Assembly (NCBI GenBank): GCA_012798145.1
Contig: JAAZNT010000178.1
Coordinates: forward strand, 1 to 7,764
Direction: 5' to 3'
Origin: Thermoanaerobaculaceae bacterium
GTDB taxonomy: Bacteria; Acidobacteriota; UBA4820
DNA length: 7,764 nucleotides
Below, piece by piece: positions 1 through 6,430 of this stretch. The notes beneath the pieces are model-generated. The model was not told where the DNA came from. It worked only from the letters and a program-made list of their open reading frames with translations, and made no database searches. The stretch's first letter is position 1. Each line of letters starts with the position of its first letter. A program made the translations under genes and the position numbers.

Positions 1-931
1 CAAGAATCCCCTTCTCCTTCAACTTTTCCACCACAATTTTTGCGCTTCCACTCTTCTTGGTTTTAACCATAAAAATATTAGTTTCTACTGAAGATAAATC
101 AACATCAAAAAGCGGATTCTTCGATATGGAAATAGCGAGTTTTTTTGCCTTTTCGTGATCTTCCCAAAGTTTAGGAAGAACCTCTTCAAAAGCGACAAGC
201 CCGCAGGCGGCAAGAACCCCCGCCTGTCTCATACCTCCCCCAAACATTTTCCTGTAAACTCTTGCTTTTTCAATAAAATCTTTGCTTCCAACAAGAAGAG
301 AACCCACTGGGGCAGAAAGCCCTTTTGAAATGCAGAACATAACTGAATCAAAGGGTTTGGCAATATCTTTTGCTGTCGTTTTCAATGCAACAGCAGCATT
401 AAAAATCCTTGCCCCATCAAGATGTGTTTTCATTCCGTTTTCTCTGGCGATTTGGCATAAACTCTCTGCTCTTTCAAGGGAAAGGCACCTGCCTCCAGCC
501 ATATTGTGAGTGTTTTCAAGGCACAAAAGAACAGTTTTAGGAAGGTAATATATTTTAGGGCGTATTGAGTTTAAAAGTTGTTCCTCATTAAAAAAGCCGT
601 TTCTGCCTTCAATGACTCTTGGCAGAGTTCCCGACAATGCGGACATAGCACCAAGTTCATAATTATAAATATGCGAGGAAGATTCAACAACAACTTCGTC
701 TCCCATTGAAGTATGACATTTGATTGCGATTTGATTCCCCATCGTTCCCGATGGAACAAAAATGGCCGCTTCTTTTCCAAGCATTTCAGCCGATTTTTCT
801 TCAAGGAGATTTAATGTTGGATCTTCGCCATAGACATCATCCCCCACTTCCGCCTTTGCCATCGCCTCTCTCATTCTCAATGTTGGCTTTGTCACAGTGT
901 CAGACCTTAAATCAATCATTTTGGAATACAT
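1..931 (-). CDS. ltaE: Low-specificity L-threonine aldolase, 3' end cut by window edge
   Basis: This is a cytosolic PLP enzyme that cleaves L-threonine or allo-threonine to glycine and acetaldehyde. The 310 visible residues read without interruption; family members are usually about 340 residues, so roughly the last 30 are missing. The N-terminus carries the family signature DLRSDTVTKP (7-16). Further family motifs are GDDVYGEDPT (30-39), PSGTMGNQ (60-67) and SSHIYNYE with His87, the likely cofactor-stacking histidine. HLDGAR (170-175) carries the cofactor-binding Asp172. CISKGLSAPVGS contains Lys203, the expected Schiff-base lysine, and FGGGMRQAG (230-238) follows. I chose the ATG at 931 because AAAGGCGG lies 8 nt upstream. 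The in-frame ATG at 919 matches the usual family start (MIDLRSD) but has no ribosome site at a workable distance. The gene is divergent from the SHMT operon and has its own promoter. The family call is secure; substrate stereospecificity cannot be read. Confidence 0.95.
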   Translation of the reverse strand, partial: MYSKMIDLRSDTVTKPTLRMREAMAKAEVGDDVYGEDPTLNLLEEKSAEMLGKEAAIFVPSGTMGNQIAIKCHTSMGDEVVVESSSHIYNYELGAMSALSGTLPRVIEGRNGFFNEEQLLNSIRPKIYYLPKTVLLCLENTHNMAGGRCLSLERAESLCQIARENGMKTHLDGARIFNAAVALKTTAKDIAKPFDSVMFCISKGLSAPVGSLLVGSKDFIEKARVYRKMFGGGMRQAGVLAACGLVAFEEVLPKLWEDHEKAKKLAISISKNPLFDVDLSSVETNIFMVKTKKSGSAKIVVEKLKEKGIL

Positions 932-939
932 TGGTCATT

Positions 940-947
940 CCGCCTTT
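940..947 (-). promoter_or_regulatory. Ribosome binding site of ltaE
   Basis: On the minus strand the sequence reads AAAGGCGG, 8 nt before the ATG at 931 and 20 nt before the in-frame ATG at 919. It therefore favours the upstream start, which adds MYSK to the conserved N-terminus. It is an imperfect Shine-Dalgarno, with C in place of A in the core. Confidence 0.6.
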
Positions 948-968
948 CTTTATCAAATTTCAAAAGTG

Positions 969-997
969 AGAATAAGGAAAAAAAACTAAAATGTCAA
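969..997 (-). promoter_or_regulatory. Sigma70-type promoter for ltaE
   Basis: On the minus strand there is a perfect -35 hexamer TTGACA (992-997), then 17 bp, then the -10 hexamer TATTCT (969-974). Transcription would begin near 962, giving a leader of about 30 nt before the ATG at 931. The spacer is T-rich with an eight-T run. Consensus hexamers, ideal spacing and the right position make this one of the best regulatory calls in the window. It is inferred from sequence alone. Confidence 0.75.
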
Positions 998-1044
998 ATT
1001 GATTTTATTGGAGTCTTTTACATAGAAATTTAGAATAACTACTT

Positions 1045-1072
1045 TTGAAAGAAACTGATAATGGTGTAAAAT
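1045..1072 (+). promoter_or_regulatory. Sigma70-type promoter for the SHMT-to-MurG operon
   Basis: TTGAAA (1045-1050), a 16-bp spacer and TAAAAT (1067-1072) form a good -35/-10 pair. Transcription would start near 1079, leaving a leader of about 35 nt before the SHMT ATG at 1114. The -35 boxes of this promoter and the ltaE promoter are 47 bp apart. A single regulator could act on both from that space, but I see no clear palindrome in it. Confidence 0.65.
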
Positions 1073-1081
1073 AGGTTTTAT

Positions 1082-1104
1082 GGGGAAATTTGCCCCTTTT
1101 TGGG
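1082..1104 (+). promoter_or_regulatory. Possible 5'-leader hairpin overlapping the SHMT ribosome site
   Basis: GGGG (1082-1085) can pair with CCCC (1093-1096) across a 7-nt loop, and five T residues follow (1097-1101). The same CCC can instead pair with GGG (1102-1104) across the T loop, and that GGG is the start of the SHMT Shine-Dalgarno sequence. The two stems exclude each other. The stems are only 3-4 bp, so the structure could be chance. The low confidence reflects this. Confidence 0.25.
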
Positions 1105-1107
1105 AGG
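1103..1107 (+). promoter_or_regulatory. Ribosome binding site of the SHMT gene
   Basis: GGAGG sits 6 nt before the ATG at 1114, an ideal distance. It rules out the longer in-frame reading from the TTG at 1090, which lies upstream of this site and has no Shine-Dalgarno of its own. Confidence 0.85.
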
Positions 1108-1113
1108 AAAGTT

Positions 1114-2544
1114 ATGAGCTGTCAAAATTATTTTGAAGAACTGATTGAAAAAACAATTGAGAACACTATTTGGAGACAAAAGAAGTGCATCAACCTTATC
1201 CCGTCTGAAAACACGCCCTCGCTTTTGGTTAAACTTCTTGAAATTTCAGACCCTCAGGGAAGGTATGCAGAGCACAAAACTGCTCTGAAAAAGGAAAGAG
1301 AAGCGCTTTCAGGTTCAGGCGCCCTTAAGGGAGACCAGATTTATTACTATCAGGGAACGCAGTTTATCTTTGAAATTGAAGAGAAACTGAAAGAGGTTAT
1401 GAAGGAGTACCTTGGCGCCGATGATGTCGAAACAAGGGCAATTAGCGGTCAGATGGCTAACGAAGTGGCTTTTAAAGCGGTATTGAAATATCTCTCCAAA
1501 GGCGGAGATAAACTGCCCAAATTGTCCTCAAGTGGAAGATTTTTTTCCGTGATGAACAACAGTTTGAATGGAGGAGGACACCTCTCTGCTCAACCTTTCG
1601 GGGCTTTGTTCAACTTTGTTGAAGAAGAACCAGTTCAAATACCTCTGCAGCAAAACAATCCTTATAAAGTTGATGTAGAAAAGATGATTTCGCTTGTTGA
1701 CGAAAAAAAACCTCCGCTTATTATTTTTGGAAAAAGTCTATTTCTCCATCCCGAGCCAGTGAAAGAATTGAAGAAATATCTTGACTCTCAAGACAACTAT
1801 TTTCCTGTCGTTATGTATGATGGGGCGCATGTTCTTGGAATTCTTGGCAAATTCTTTCAGGATCCCCTTTCTGAAGGAGCAAATATAGTGACGGGCTCAA
1901 CCCATAAAACTTTTTTTGGACCGCAAAGAGGCATTATCGGGATAAAAGTTGGTGAAAATTCTCCTTACTCAAAACTTTCAGGCGAAGTACATACAAGAAC
2001 TTTTCCCGGCTCTACAAGCAACCACCATCTTGGAACTCAACTCGCCCTTCTCGGCGCGGCACTGGAAATGAAACACTTCCGGGAAGATTACCAAAAAGCA
2101 GTGGTGAACAATGCGAAGAGTTTTGCAAAAAGCCTTTACAGCAAAGGTATCCCTGTTGAAGGCGGCGAAGAAGATGGATTTACAAAAACTCATCAGGTTG
2201 TGATTAGAGTAAAAAATTTCGGTGACGGAAAAGAGATTGCGACAAGACTTGAACAAAACAACATAATAGTTAATTTCCAAGCCCTCCCCGACGATGAAAC
2301 CTTCTACCACCCTTCCGGAATAAGAATGGGCGTCTCTGAAATGACAAGATTTGGAATGAATGGCGAAGATTTTGAAACTCTTTCGGAGATTATGGCAGAT
2401 ATAATCATAAACAACAAAAACAAAAAAGGCGATGTTGAAAACTTGAGAAAGAAATTTACTAAGATGCGATTCTCATTTGATGAAGAATCTTCAAAGGGAA
2501 TTTATAGAAAGTTGATGGAGAGCATCTTCGGCAACTTTTTATGA
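1114..2544 (+). CDS. glyA: Divergent serine hydroxymethyltransferase (SHMT family, PLP)
   Basis: SHMT interconverts serine and glycine, moving the one-carbon unit to or from a folate-type pterin. The protein has 476 residues (E. coli GlyA: 417). Active-site matches to GlyA, recalled from memory, are Tyr51 and Glu53 (YAE), Tyr79 (YYYQG), Ser111 (SGQMAN), His156 (GGGHLS), Asp236 and His239 (DGAHV), His264 and the Schiff-base Lys265 (STHKT), and Arg404 (SGIRMG). Features closer to archaeal-type SHMT are PGSTSNHHLG (298-307) and VSEMTRFGM (407-415). Three things are odd. About 18 lysine/glutamate-rich residues (56-75) are inserted between YAE and YYYQG. GPRGG of GlyA is GPQRG here. The folate-contacting Asn347 of GlyA appears to be Gln389. 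The C-terminus is also longer. SHMT is the first gene of the operon. The family is certain; because of these changes, a pterin other than tetrahydrofolate or an aldolase/transaldolase role cannot be excluded. Confidence 0.88.
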   Translation: MSCQNYFEELIEKTIENTIWRQKKCINLIPSENTPSLLVKLLEISDPQGRYAEHKTALKKEREALSGSGALKGDQIYYYQGTQFIFEIEEKLKEVMKEYLGADDVETRAISGQMANEVAFKAVLKYLSKGGDKLPKLSSSGRFFSVMNNSLNGGGHLSAQPFGALFNFVEEEPVQIPLQQNNPYKVDVEKMISLVDEKKPPLIIFGKSLFLHPEPVKELKKYLDSQDNYFPVVMYDGAHVLGILGKFFQDPLSEGANIVTGSTHKTFFGPQRGIIGIKVGENSPYSKLSGEVHTRTFPGSTSNHHLGTQLALLGAALEMKHFREDYQKAVVNNAKSFAKSLYSKGIPVEGGEEDGFTKTHQVVIRVKNFGDGKEIATRLEQNNIIVNFQALPDDETFYHPSGIRMGVSEMTRFGMNGEDFETLSEIMADIIINNKNKKGDVENLRKKFTKMRFSFDEESSKGIYRKLMESIFGNFL

Positions 2545-2579
2545 GGAGAAGATTAAGAAAAGTGAGGCAAATGAATTAA
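2541..2579 (+). other. 12-codon micro-ORF linking SHMT and M16 protease
   Basis: The ATG overlaps the SHMT stop codon (ATGA). It reads MRRRLRKVRQMN and stops at TAA, one base before the ATG of the M16 gene. The peptide is strongly basic. There is no good ribosome site for its first ATG. A GAGG at 2564-2567 sits 3 nt before its internal ATG (2571). Its plausible role is translational coupling through termination and re-initiation rather than a functional peptide. It is too short to test by coding statistics. Confidence 0.2.
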
Positions 2580-2580
2580 G

Positions 2581-3915
2581 ATGATGTTTGACATAGATTC
2601 CTATTTCAAAAAAGCAACTTCTCAAAAAAGCAAATCTTCTTCGCCTATAAATCTTGAAAGAAAAAAGCTTCAAAACGGGATAACTTTTGTGACAGAAAGT
2701 ATATCCTGTTTCCCATCAGTCTCCGCTGGAATTTGGATCAGGGGCGGTTCCAGAACAGAGACCCCAGAAATAAACGGCTCAACCCATTTTGTTGAGCATA
2801 TTGTTTTCAAGGGGACAAAGAATCTTTCTTATAGCGACATTTACAAAGCATTTGACAAAATGGGAGGCGTGATAGACGCTTTCACATCAAGAGAAATTAT
2901 GGGGTTTCACTTTAGGGTTCAAAAAAGGCACTTTGAAGAAGCGTTTTCAATACTCTCTGAAATTTTGTTTGAACCACTCTTTCCACGAGACGAGATGGAG
3001 AGAGAAAGAAAAGTAATTCTCGAAGAAATTAAGATGGTCAACGACAGTCCCTCGGATGTTGTTGCGGATCTCTTTATGGAAAGAGCATACCCAAACCATC
3101 CGCTCGGCATGCCAGTTCAGGGTTCTGAAAAAGTAATCTCCAAAATGACAATAGAGACCTTGAAGAAAAGGCATAGAGAACTGATTTCGCCCCAAAACCT
3201 CATAGTGACTGCAACCGGCGATATTGAAATGAATGAACTTTTTTCCTCTTTCAAAAAATATCATCGTTATTTGCCCCAAACCAAAAAGAGAGAATTCAGA
3301 CCTCCGCACTTTTCAAAAGGCATTAAGATATTTGAAAGAAAACATCTCGAACAAGCGCAGATAGTGTTAGGATTTGAATCTGAAAAAGCATCTTCAAAAA
3401 ACAGATACGCCCTTGTTGTTCTTGCCAACATCCTTGGCGGAACAATGTCATCAAGATTATTTACTGAAATCAGAGAAAAACTTGGGCTTGTTTATTCAAT
3501 TTCCTCGGAACACATCGGACAATACGACAGCGGAATTTTTGCGGTCCAAGCCGCTTCTTCCAATGAGGCTGCGCCAAGAACTCTTCAAGAGACAATAAAA
3601 GTTCTATATGATTTTTGTAAGAATGGACCTTCAAAAGAGGAAATTGAAATAGCAAAAGAGAATCTTATTGGAGGCTTGATTCTTTCCCTTGAATCAACTT
3701 CAGCAAGGATGGGAAGAATAGCAAGAAACGAACTTTATTTCGGAAGGCAATTTGATGTCAAAGAAGCTATTAATGGTATTGAAAGTGTTTCTTCTTCAAA
3801 GTTGACTTCCATCGCAAGAGAAACATTCAATCCAAAAAAAATGAATGTCACTATACTTGGACGGAAAAGCGCCTTAAAAGGCGTAGATTTTTCAGTTTTG
3901 GAAAGAAAATGGTAG
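2581..3915 (+). CDS. M16B family zinc peptidase (processing-peptidase-like)
   Basis: This is a single-domain-pair M16B protease of 444 residues, the usual bacterial length; such proteins normally work as dimers and degrade or process peptides. The inverted zinc motif HFVEH gives ligands His69 and His73 and the catalytic base Glu72. The third ligand is probably Glu149 in VILEEIKM. The C-terminal half carries the Arg298/Tyr305 pair in EIREKLGLVYS, which contacts substrate and belongs to the same chain as the zinc site. GGVIDAFTSRE (95-105) has Asp where many members have Asn; I recall this variant from other bacterial members. There is no signal peptide or membrane segment, so it is probably cytosolic. 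The start has a poorly placed ribosome site (GAGG 13 nt upstream), and the N-terminal 22 residues are low complexity. It overlaps dut by 7 nt; a protease of this type next to dut is a pairing I recall from Firmicutes. Its substrate is unknown. Confidence 0.93.
   Translation: MMFDIDSYFKKATSQKSKSSSPINLERKKLQNGITFVTESISCFPSVSAGIWIRGGSRTETPEINGSTHFVEHIVFKGTKNLSYSDIYKAFDKMGGVIDAFTSREIMGFHFRVQKRHFEEAFSILSEILFEPLFPRDEMERERKVILEEIKMVNDSPSDVVADLFMERAYPNHPLGMPVQGSEKVISKMTIETLKKRHRELISPQNLIVTATGDIEMNELFSSFKKYHRYLPQTKKREFRPPHFSKGIKIFERKHLEQAQIVLGFESEKASSKNRYALVVLANILGGTMSSRLFTEIREKLGLVYSISSEHIGQYDSGIFAVQAASSNEAAPRTLQETIKVLYDFCKNGPSKEEIEIAKENLIGGLILSLESTSARMGRIARNELYFGRQFDVKEAINGIESVSSSKLTSIARETFNPKKMNVTILGRKSALKGVDFSVLERKW
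2606..2633 (+). repeat. Direct 12-bp repeat in the 5' end of the M16 gene
   Basis: TCAAAAAAGCAA occurs at 2606-2617 and again at 2622-2633, 16 bp apart. The copies are in different codon phases and encode part of the weakly conserved lysine/serine-rich N-terminus. It is probably a by-product of A-rich codons; each copy contains a six-A run that could be prone to slippage. Confidence 0.5.
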
Positions 3916-4355
3916 AAGTAAAAATTAAAAGACTTCCCCACAGTGAAGGACTGCCTCTTCCAGAAAAAGCCACCGAAAAATCCTCCGGCTTTGACTTAAG
4001 AGCGGCAATAGAGGAAAAATTTCTTTTGAAGCCTTTTGAAAGATTTTTGGTTCCCACAGGATTTATTTTAGAGATCCCTGAAGGCTATGAGGGACAGATA
4101 AGGACAAGAAGCGGACTTGCCATTAAGAGCGGAATTGTATGTCTAAACAGTCCCGGAACAATCGATTCTGATTACAGGGGCGAGGTAAAAGTAATAATCG
4201 CAAATCTTTCAAATGAAGATTTTGAAATAGAAAGAGGAATGAGAATAGCACAGCTCGTAATATCAAAATGCGAAAATGTGAAGATAGTTGAATCTGTTTC
4301 TCTTTCTGAAACATCAAGAGGCGAAGGCGGTTTTGGCCACAGCGGTGTTATGTAA
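3909..4355 (+). CDS. dut: dUTP diphosphatase (trimeric dUTPase)
   Basis: Dut hydrolyses dUTP to dUMP and pyrophosphate, keeping uracil out of DNA and supplying dUMP for thymidylate synthesis. At 148 residues it has normal length, and all five trimeric dUTPase motifs are present in order. They are SSGFDLRAA (25-33); RTRSGLAIKSGI (65-76); LNSPGTIDSDYRGEV (79-93), with the catalytic Asp86; ERGMRIAQLVI (108-118); and the C-terminal flap RGEGGFGHSG (137-146), whose Phe142 should stack on the uracil ring. The flap reads GFGHSG rather than the GFGSTG common in proteobacteria. The ATG lies inside the end of the M16 gene (7-nt overlap), with only a weak GGAAAG before it, so translation is probably coupled. 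The next gene overlaps its stop by one base (TAATG). The assignment is essentially certain. Confidence 0.97.
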   Translation: MVEVKIKRLPHSEGLPLPEKATEKSSGFDLRAAIEEKFLLKPFERFLVPTGFILEIPEGYEGQIRTRSGLAIKSGIVCLNSPGTIDSDYRGEVKVIIANLSNEDFEIERGMRIAQLVISKCENVKIVESVSLSETSRGEGGFGHSGVM

Positions 4356-5122
4356 TGGTGAAAATCAATGTTCTTTCAAGCGGGTCATCCGGAAACGCTG
4401 TTGTCATTCAATCATCTAAAAGTTCTATTCTGATCGACGACGGTGTTTCATTTAAAAAATTGAAGTGCCTTTTTGAAAAAGAGAAACTCTCAATTGATAA
4501 AATTGACGCTCTTGTTGTTAGCCACGAACATAGCGACCACATTTCAGGGATAAGGATTTTGCTCAAGAAAAAGCCAATTCCCGTTTTCGTTTCTGATTTG
4601 GTTGCGCAGGATATAGAATTTCCTGATGATTTTGACAATATGGTAAATATTGTTGAAGCGGAAGAGGATTTTGAAATTGAAGATTTCATTATCAAGCCTT
4701 TCTTGGTTCCCCACGACGCGAAGCAAACCTTCGGTTTTGTAATTTTCTGTGATGGAATAAAAATAGGGTATGCGGCAGACCTCGGAACTTATAATGAACA
4801 TATTGTAAAAAGAATAAAAGATTCAAACTGCCTTATGGTTGAGTTCAACCACGATTTGGATCTTCTCCACAATTCGCCTTATCCAGAACATCTAAAATTG
4901 AGAATCGCATCAAGAATAGGCCATCTTTCAAACGACCAAGGAGCAAAACTTCTTTCAAAAACTATTTCTGAAGAAACAAAGGCGGTCTATTTGATGCACC
5001 TTTCAAAGGAAACAAACAAAAAAGAATACGTAGAAATAGCCGCTTACAGCGCTCTGAAAGAGAAGGATATCTTTTTTGAAATAACAAACCATCTTGAACC
5101 TTCCAGACCTTTTATTTTTTAA
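4355..5122 (+). CDS. walJ: WalJ/YycJ-type metallo-beta-lactamase-fold hydrolase
   Basis: This is a cytosolic metal-dependent hydrolase of 255 residues, close to the family norm. The N-terminus LSSGSSGNA (7-15) and ILIDDGVS (25-32) are typical of the family. The metal site is HEHSDH (57-62), giving His57, His59, Asp61 and His62, with VPHDA (His120), ADLG (Asp142) and probably His215 in LMHLS. The family-specific blocks NHD (165-167), YPEHLKLRI (176-184) and GHLSN (189-193) separate it from glyoxalase II, RNase J and RNase Z. In Firmicutes, WalJ is encoded with the WalRK cell-wall regulators and has been linked to DNA exonuclease and mismatch-repair roles; here no such regulators are visible and it sits beside dut, which fits a DNA-maintenance role. 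It starts by a one-base overlap with dut, without a clear ribosome site. The family is secure; the substrate is inferred. Confidence 0.9.
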   Translation: MVKINVLSSGSSGNAVVIQSSKSSILIDDGVSFKKLKCLFEKEKLSIDKIDALVVSHEHSDHISGIRILLKKKPIPVFVSDLVAQDIEFPDDFDNMVNIVEAEEDFEIEDFIIKPFLVPHDAKQTFGFVIFCDGIKIGYAADLGTYNEHIVKRIKDSNCLMVEFNHDLDLLHNSPYPEHLKLRIASRIGHLSNDQGAKLLSKTISEETKAVYLMHLSKETNKKEYVEIAAYSALKEKDIFFEITNHLEPSRPFIF

Positions 5123-5127
5123 GGAGG
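5121..5127 (+). promoter_or_regulatory. Strong ribosome binding site of purB
   Basis: A perfect AAGGAGG overlaps the stop codon of the preceding gene (TAA 5120-5122) and lies 4 nt before the purB ATG. It is the strongest Shine-Dalgarno serving a visible start codon in the operon. purB can therefore be translated independently, unlike dut, walJ and murG, which rely on overlap. Confidence 0.85.
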
Positions 5128-5131
5128 ATTT

Positions 5132-6430
5132 ATGATAGAAAGATACTGCACCAAAGAAATGAAAGATTTGTGGTCTGAAGAAAACAAGTATTCAACTTGG
5201 CTTGAAGTGGAACTTGCGGCTCTGAAGAGCCAAAGCGAACTTGGAATAGTTCCCCAAAAAATCTGTCAGGAGATTTTACAGAAGGCAAACTTTGACATTA
5301 AAAGAATTAATGAGATAGAAGAGACTGTAAAGCACGATGTGATAGCTTTCACAACAAGCGTAGGAGAACACATAGGAGAACTTTCGTCATATTTCCATTA
5401 TGGCTTGACTTCTTCAGATGTTGTAGACACAAGTTGGTGCATTCTTACATCAAGGGCGTTGAAACTTATACTTAACGAAGGTGAAAAACTGCTTGAAACT
5501 GCGAAAAAACAGGCTTTTAAATACAAAGACACAATAATGATAGGCAGGACGCACGGAGTTCACGCAGAACCATACACTTTGGGGCTAAAATTCGCTCTTT
5601 TTTACGATGAATTGAAAAGAGACAAAAAAAGGCTTGAAACTGCACTCGAGACAATAAGCGTTGGAAAGCTATCGGGGGCGGTCGGAACATACGCTCACCT
5701 TTCCCCGGAAGTTGAAAAGAGAACGCTAAGAAAGCTTGGAGTAAAGCCAGAAAATATTTCAACCCAAGTTGTTCAAAGAGACAGATTCGCAGAAGTTGTT
5801 TTCGCTATCGCAATAACAGGAGCAACCCTTGAAAAATTTGCCACAGAAATTAGACATCTTCAAAAAACGGAAGTAAGAGAGGTTGAAGAGCCGTTTTCAA
5901 AGGGACAGAAAGGTTCCTCCGCAATGCCTCACAAAAGAAACCCCGTTGGTTGCGAAAACATAACAGGGCTTGCAAGACTTTTGAGAGGTTATTTGATCCC
6001 CGCTATTGAAAACATTTCCCTATGGCACGAAAGGGATATTTCCCACTCGTCAGTTGAAAGAGTAATAATTCCGGATTCAACTACAGTTCTTCACTATGTT
6101 TTAAGAAGGATGGAAAGAATTATAAGAGACCTTTTCGTGTATCCCGAAAATATGAAAACAAATCTTGAAAAAACCAAAGGGCTTTTATATTCCCAAAAAG
6201 TTCTTCTTGCCCTCGCCCAAAAAGGTTTTAGCAGAGAAGAGGCGTATCTTTTGGTTCAATCTTCTGCAATGAAAGTTTGGAACAATGAAGGCAGTTTTGA
6301 AGATCTTCTTTACAAAGAACCTAAAATCCGTAAAGTTTTTTCAAAAAAAGAACTTCATTCCCTTTTTGAGCCAAAATCTTTTTTAAAAGAAGTGGACACA
6401 ATATTCAAAAGGGTTTTCAAGGATGATTGA
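5132..6430 (+). CDS. purB: Adenylosuccinate lyase
   Basis: PurB is a cytosolic homotetramer of the fumarase/aspartase superfamily. It cuts fumarate from SAICAR in purine synthesis and from adenylosuccinate in AMP synthesis. The 432-residue length is that of the short PurB form seen in Thermotoga and Bacillus, not the longer E. coli form. Three superfamily regions contribute to each active site. These are KHDVIAF with His68; TSSD (93-96) followed by GRTHGVHAEP (138-147) with the general acid His141; and the flexible signature loop GSSAMPHKRNP (261-271), with the catalytic serine at 262 or 263. LWHERDISHSSVERVIIPD (297-315) is also typical of PurB and separates it from argininosuccinate lyase and fumarase. 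The C-terminal region (about 360-432) matches the AdSL C-terminal domain. The gene has its own strong ribosome site and overlaps murG by 8 nt. I see no missing residue, and the assignment is essentially certain. Confidence 0.97.
   Translation: MIERYCTKEMKDLWSEENKYSTWLEVELAALKSQSELGIVPQKICQEILQKANFDIKRINEIEETVKHDVIAFTTSVGEHIGELSSYFHYGLTSSDVVDTSWCILTSRALKLILNEGEKLLETAKKQAFKYKDTIMIGRTHGVHAEPYTLGLKFALFYDELKRDKKRLETALETISVGKLSGAVGTYAHLSPEVEKRTLRKLGVKPENISTQVVQRDRFAEVVFAIAITGATLEKFATEIRHLQKTEVREVEEPFSKGQKGSSAMPHKRNPVGCENITGLARLLRGYLIPAIENISLWHERDISHSSVERVIIPDSTTVLHYVLRRMERIIRDLFVYPENMKTNLEKTKGLLYSQKVLLALAQKGFSREEAYLLVQSSAMKVWNNEGSFEDLLYKEPKIRKVFSKKELHSLFEPKSFLKEVDTIFKRVFKDD

Noticed and set aside
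282..509. Plus-strand open frame of 75 codons
   Set aside because: It lies antisense within ltaE, whose frame has clear threonine aldolase motifs; the translated product resembles no family.
724..969. Plus-strand open frame of 81 codons ending near the intergenic region
   Set aside because: It is antisense to the N-terminal part of ltaE, with a proline/histidine-rich product typical of a shadow frame and no ribosome site.
1090..1113. Longer SHMT start from the TTG at 1090
   Set aside because: The GGAGG at 1103-1107 lies inside this extension and is ideally spaced for the ATG at 1114.
932..1113. Glycine or other riboswitch upstream of SHMT
   Set aside because: The predicted leader is only about 35 nt, too short for a known riboswitch aptamer.
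1080..1136. ATG at 1080 opening an 18-codon frame right at the predicted transcription start, a possible leaderless leader peptide
   Set aside because: It overlaps the SHMT start out of frame and has no ribosome site; the composition shows no attenuator-like run of glycine, serine or threonine codons.
1978..2310. Minus-strand open frame of 110 codons inside the SHMT gene
   Set aside because: It is the antisense shadow of a well-conserved SHMT region, and its cysteine/phenylalanine-rich product looks non-coding.
2608..2630. Two six-A runs as a programmed frameshift site
   Set aside because: The zero frame continues through a full-length, motif-complete protease, and no downstream stimulatory structure or overlapping product is evident.
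2947..3309. Minus-strand open frame of 120 codons inside the M16 gene
   Set aside because: It is antisense to the zinc-site region of a protease with intact motifs; there is no promoter or ribosome site.
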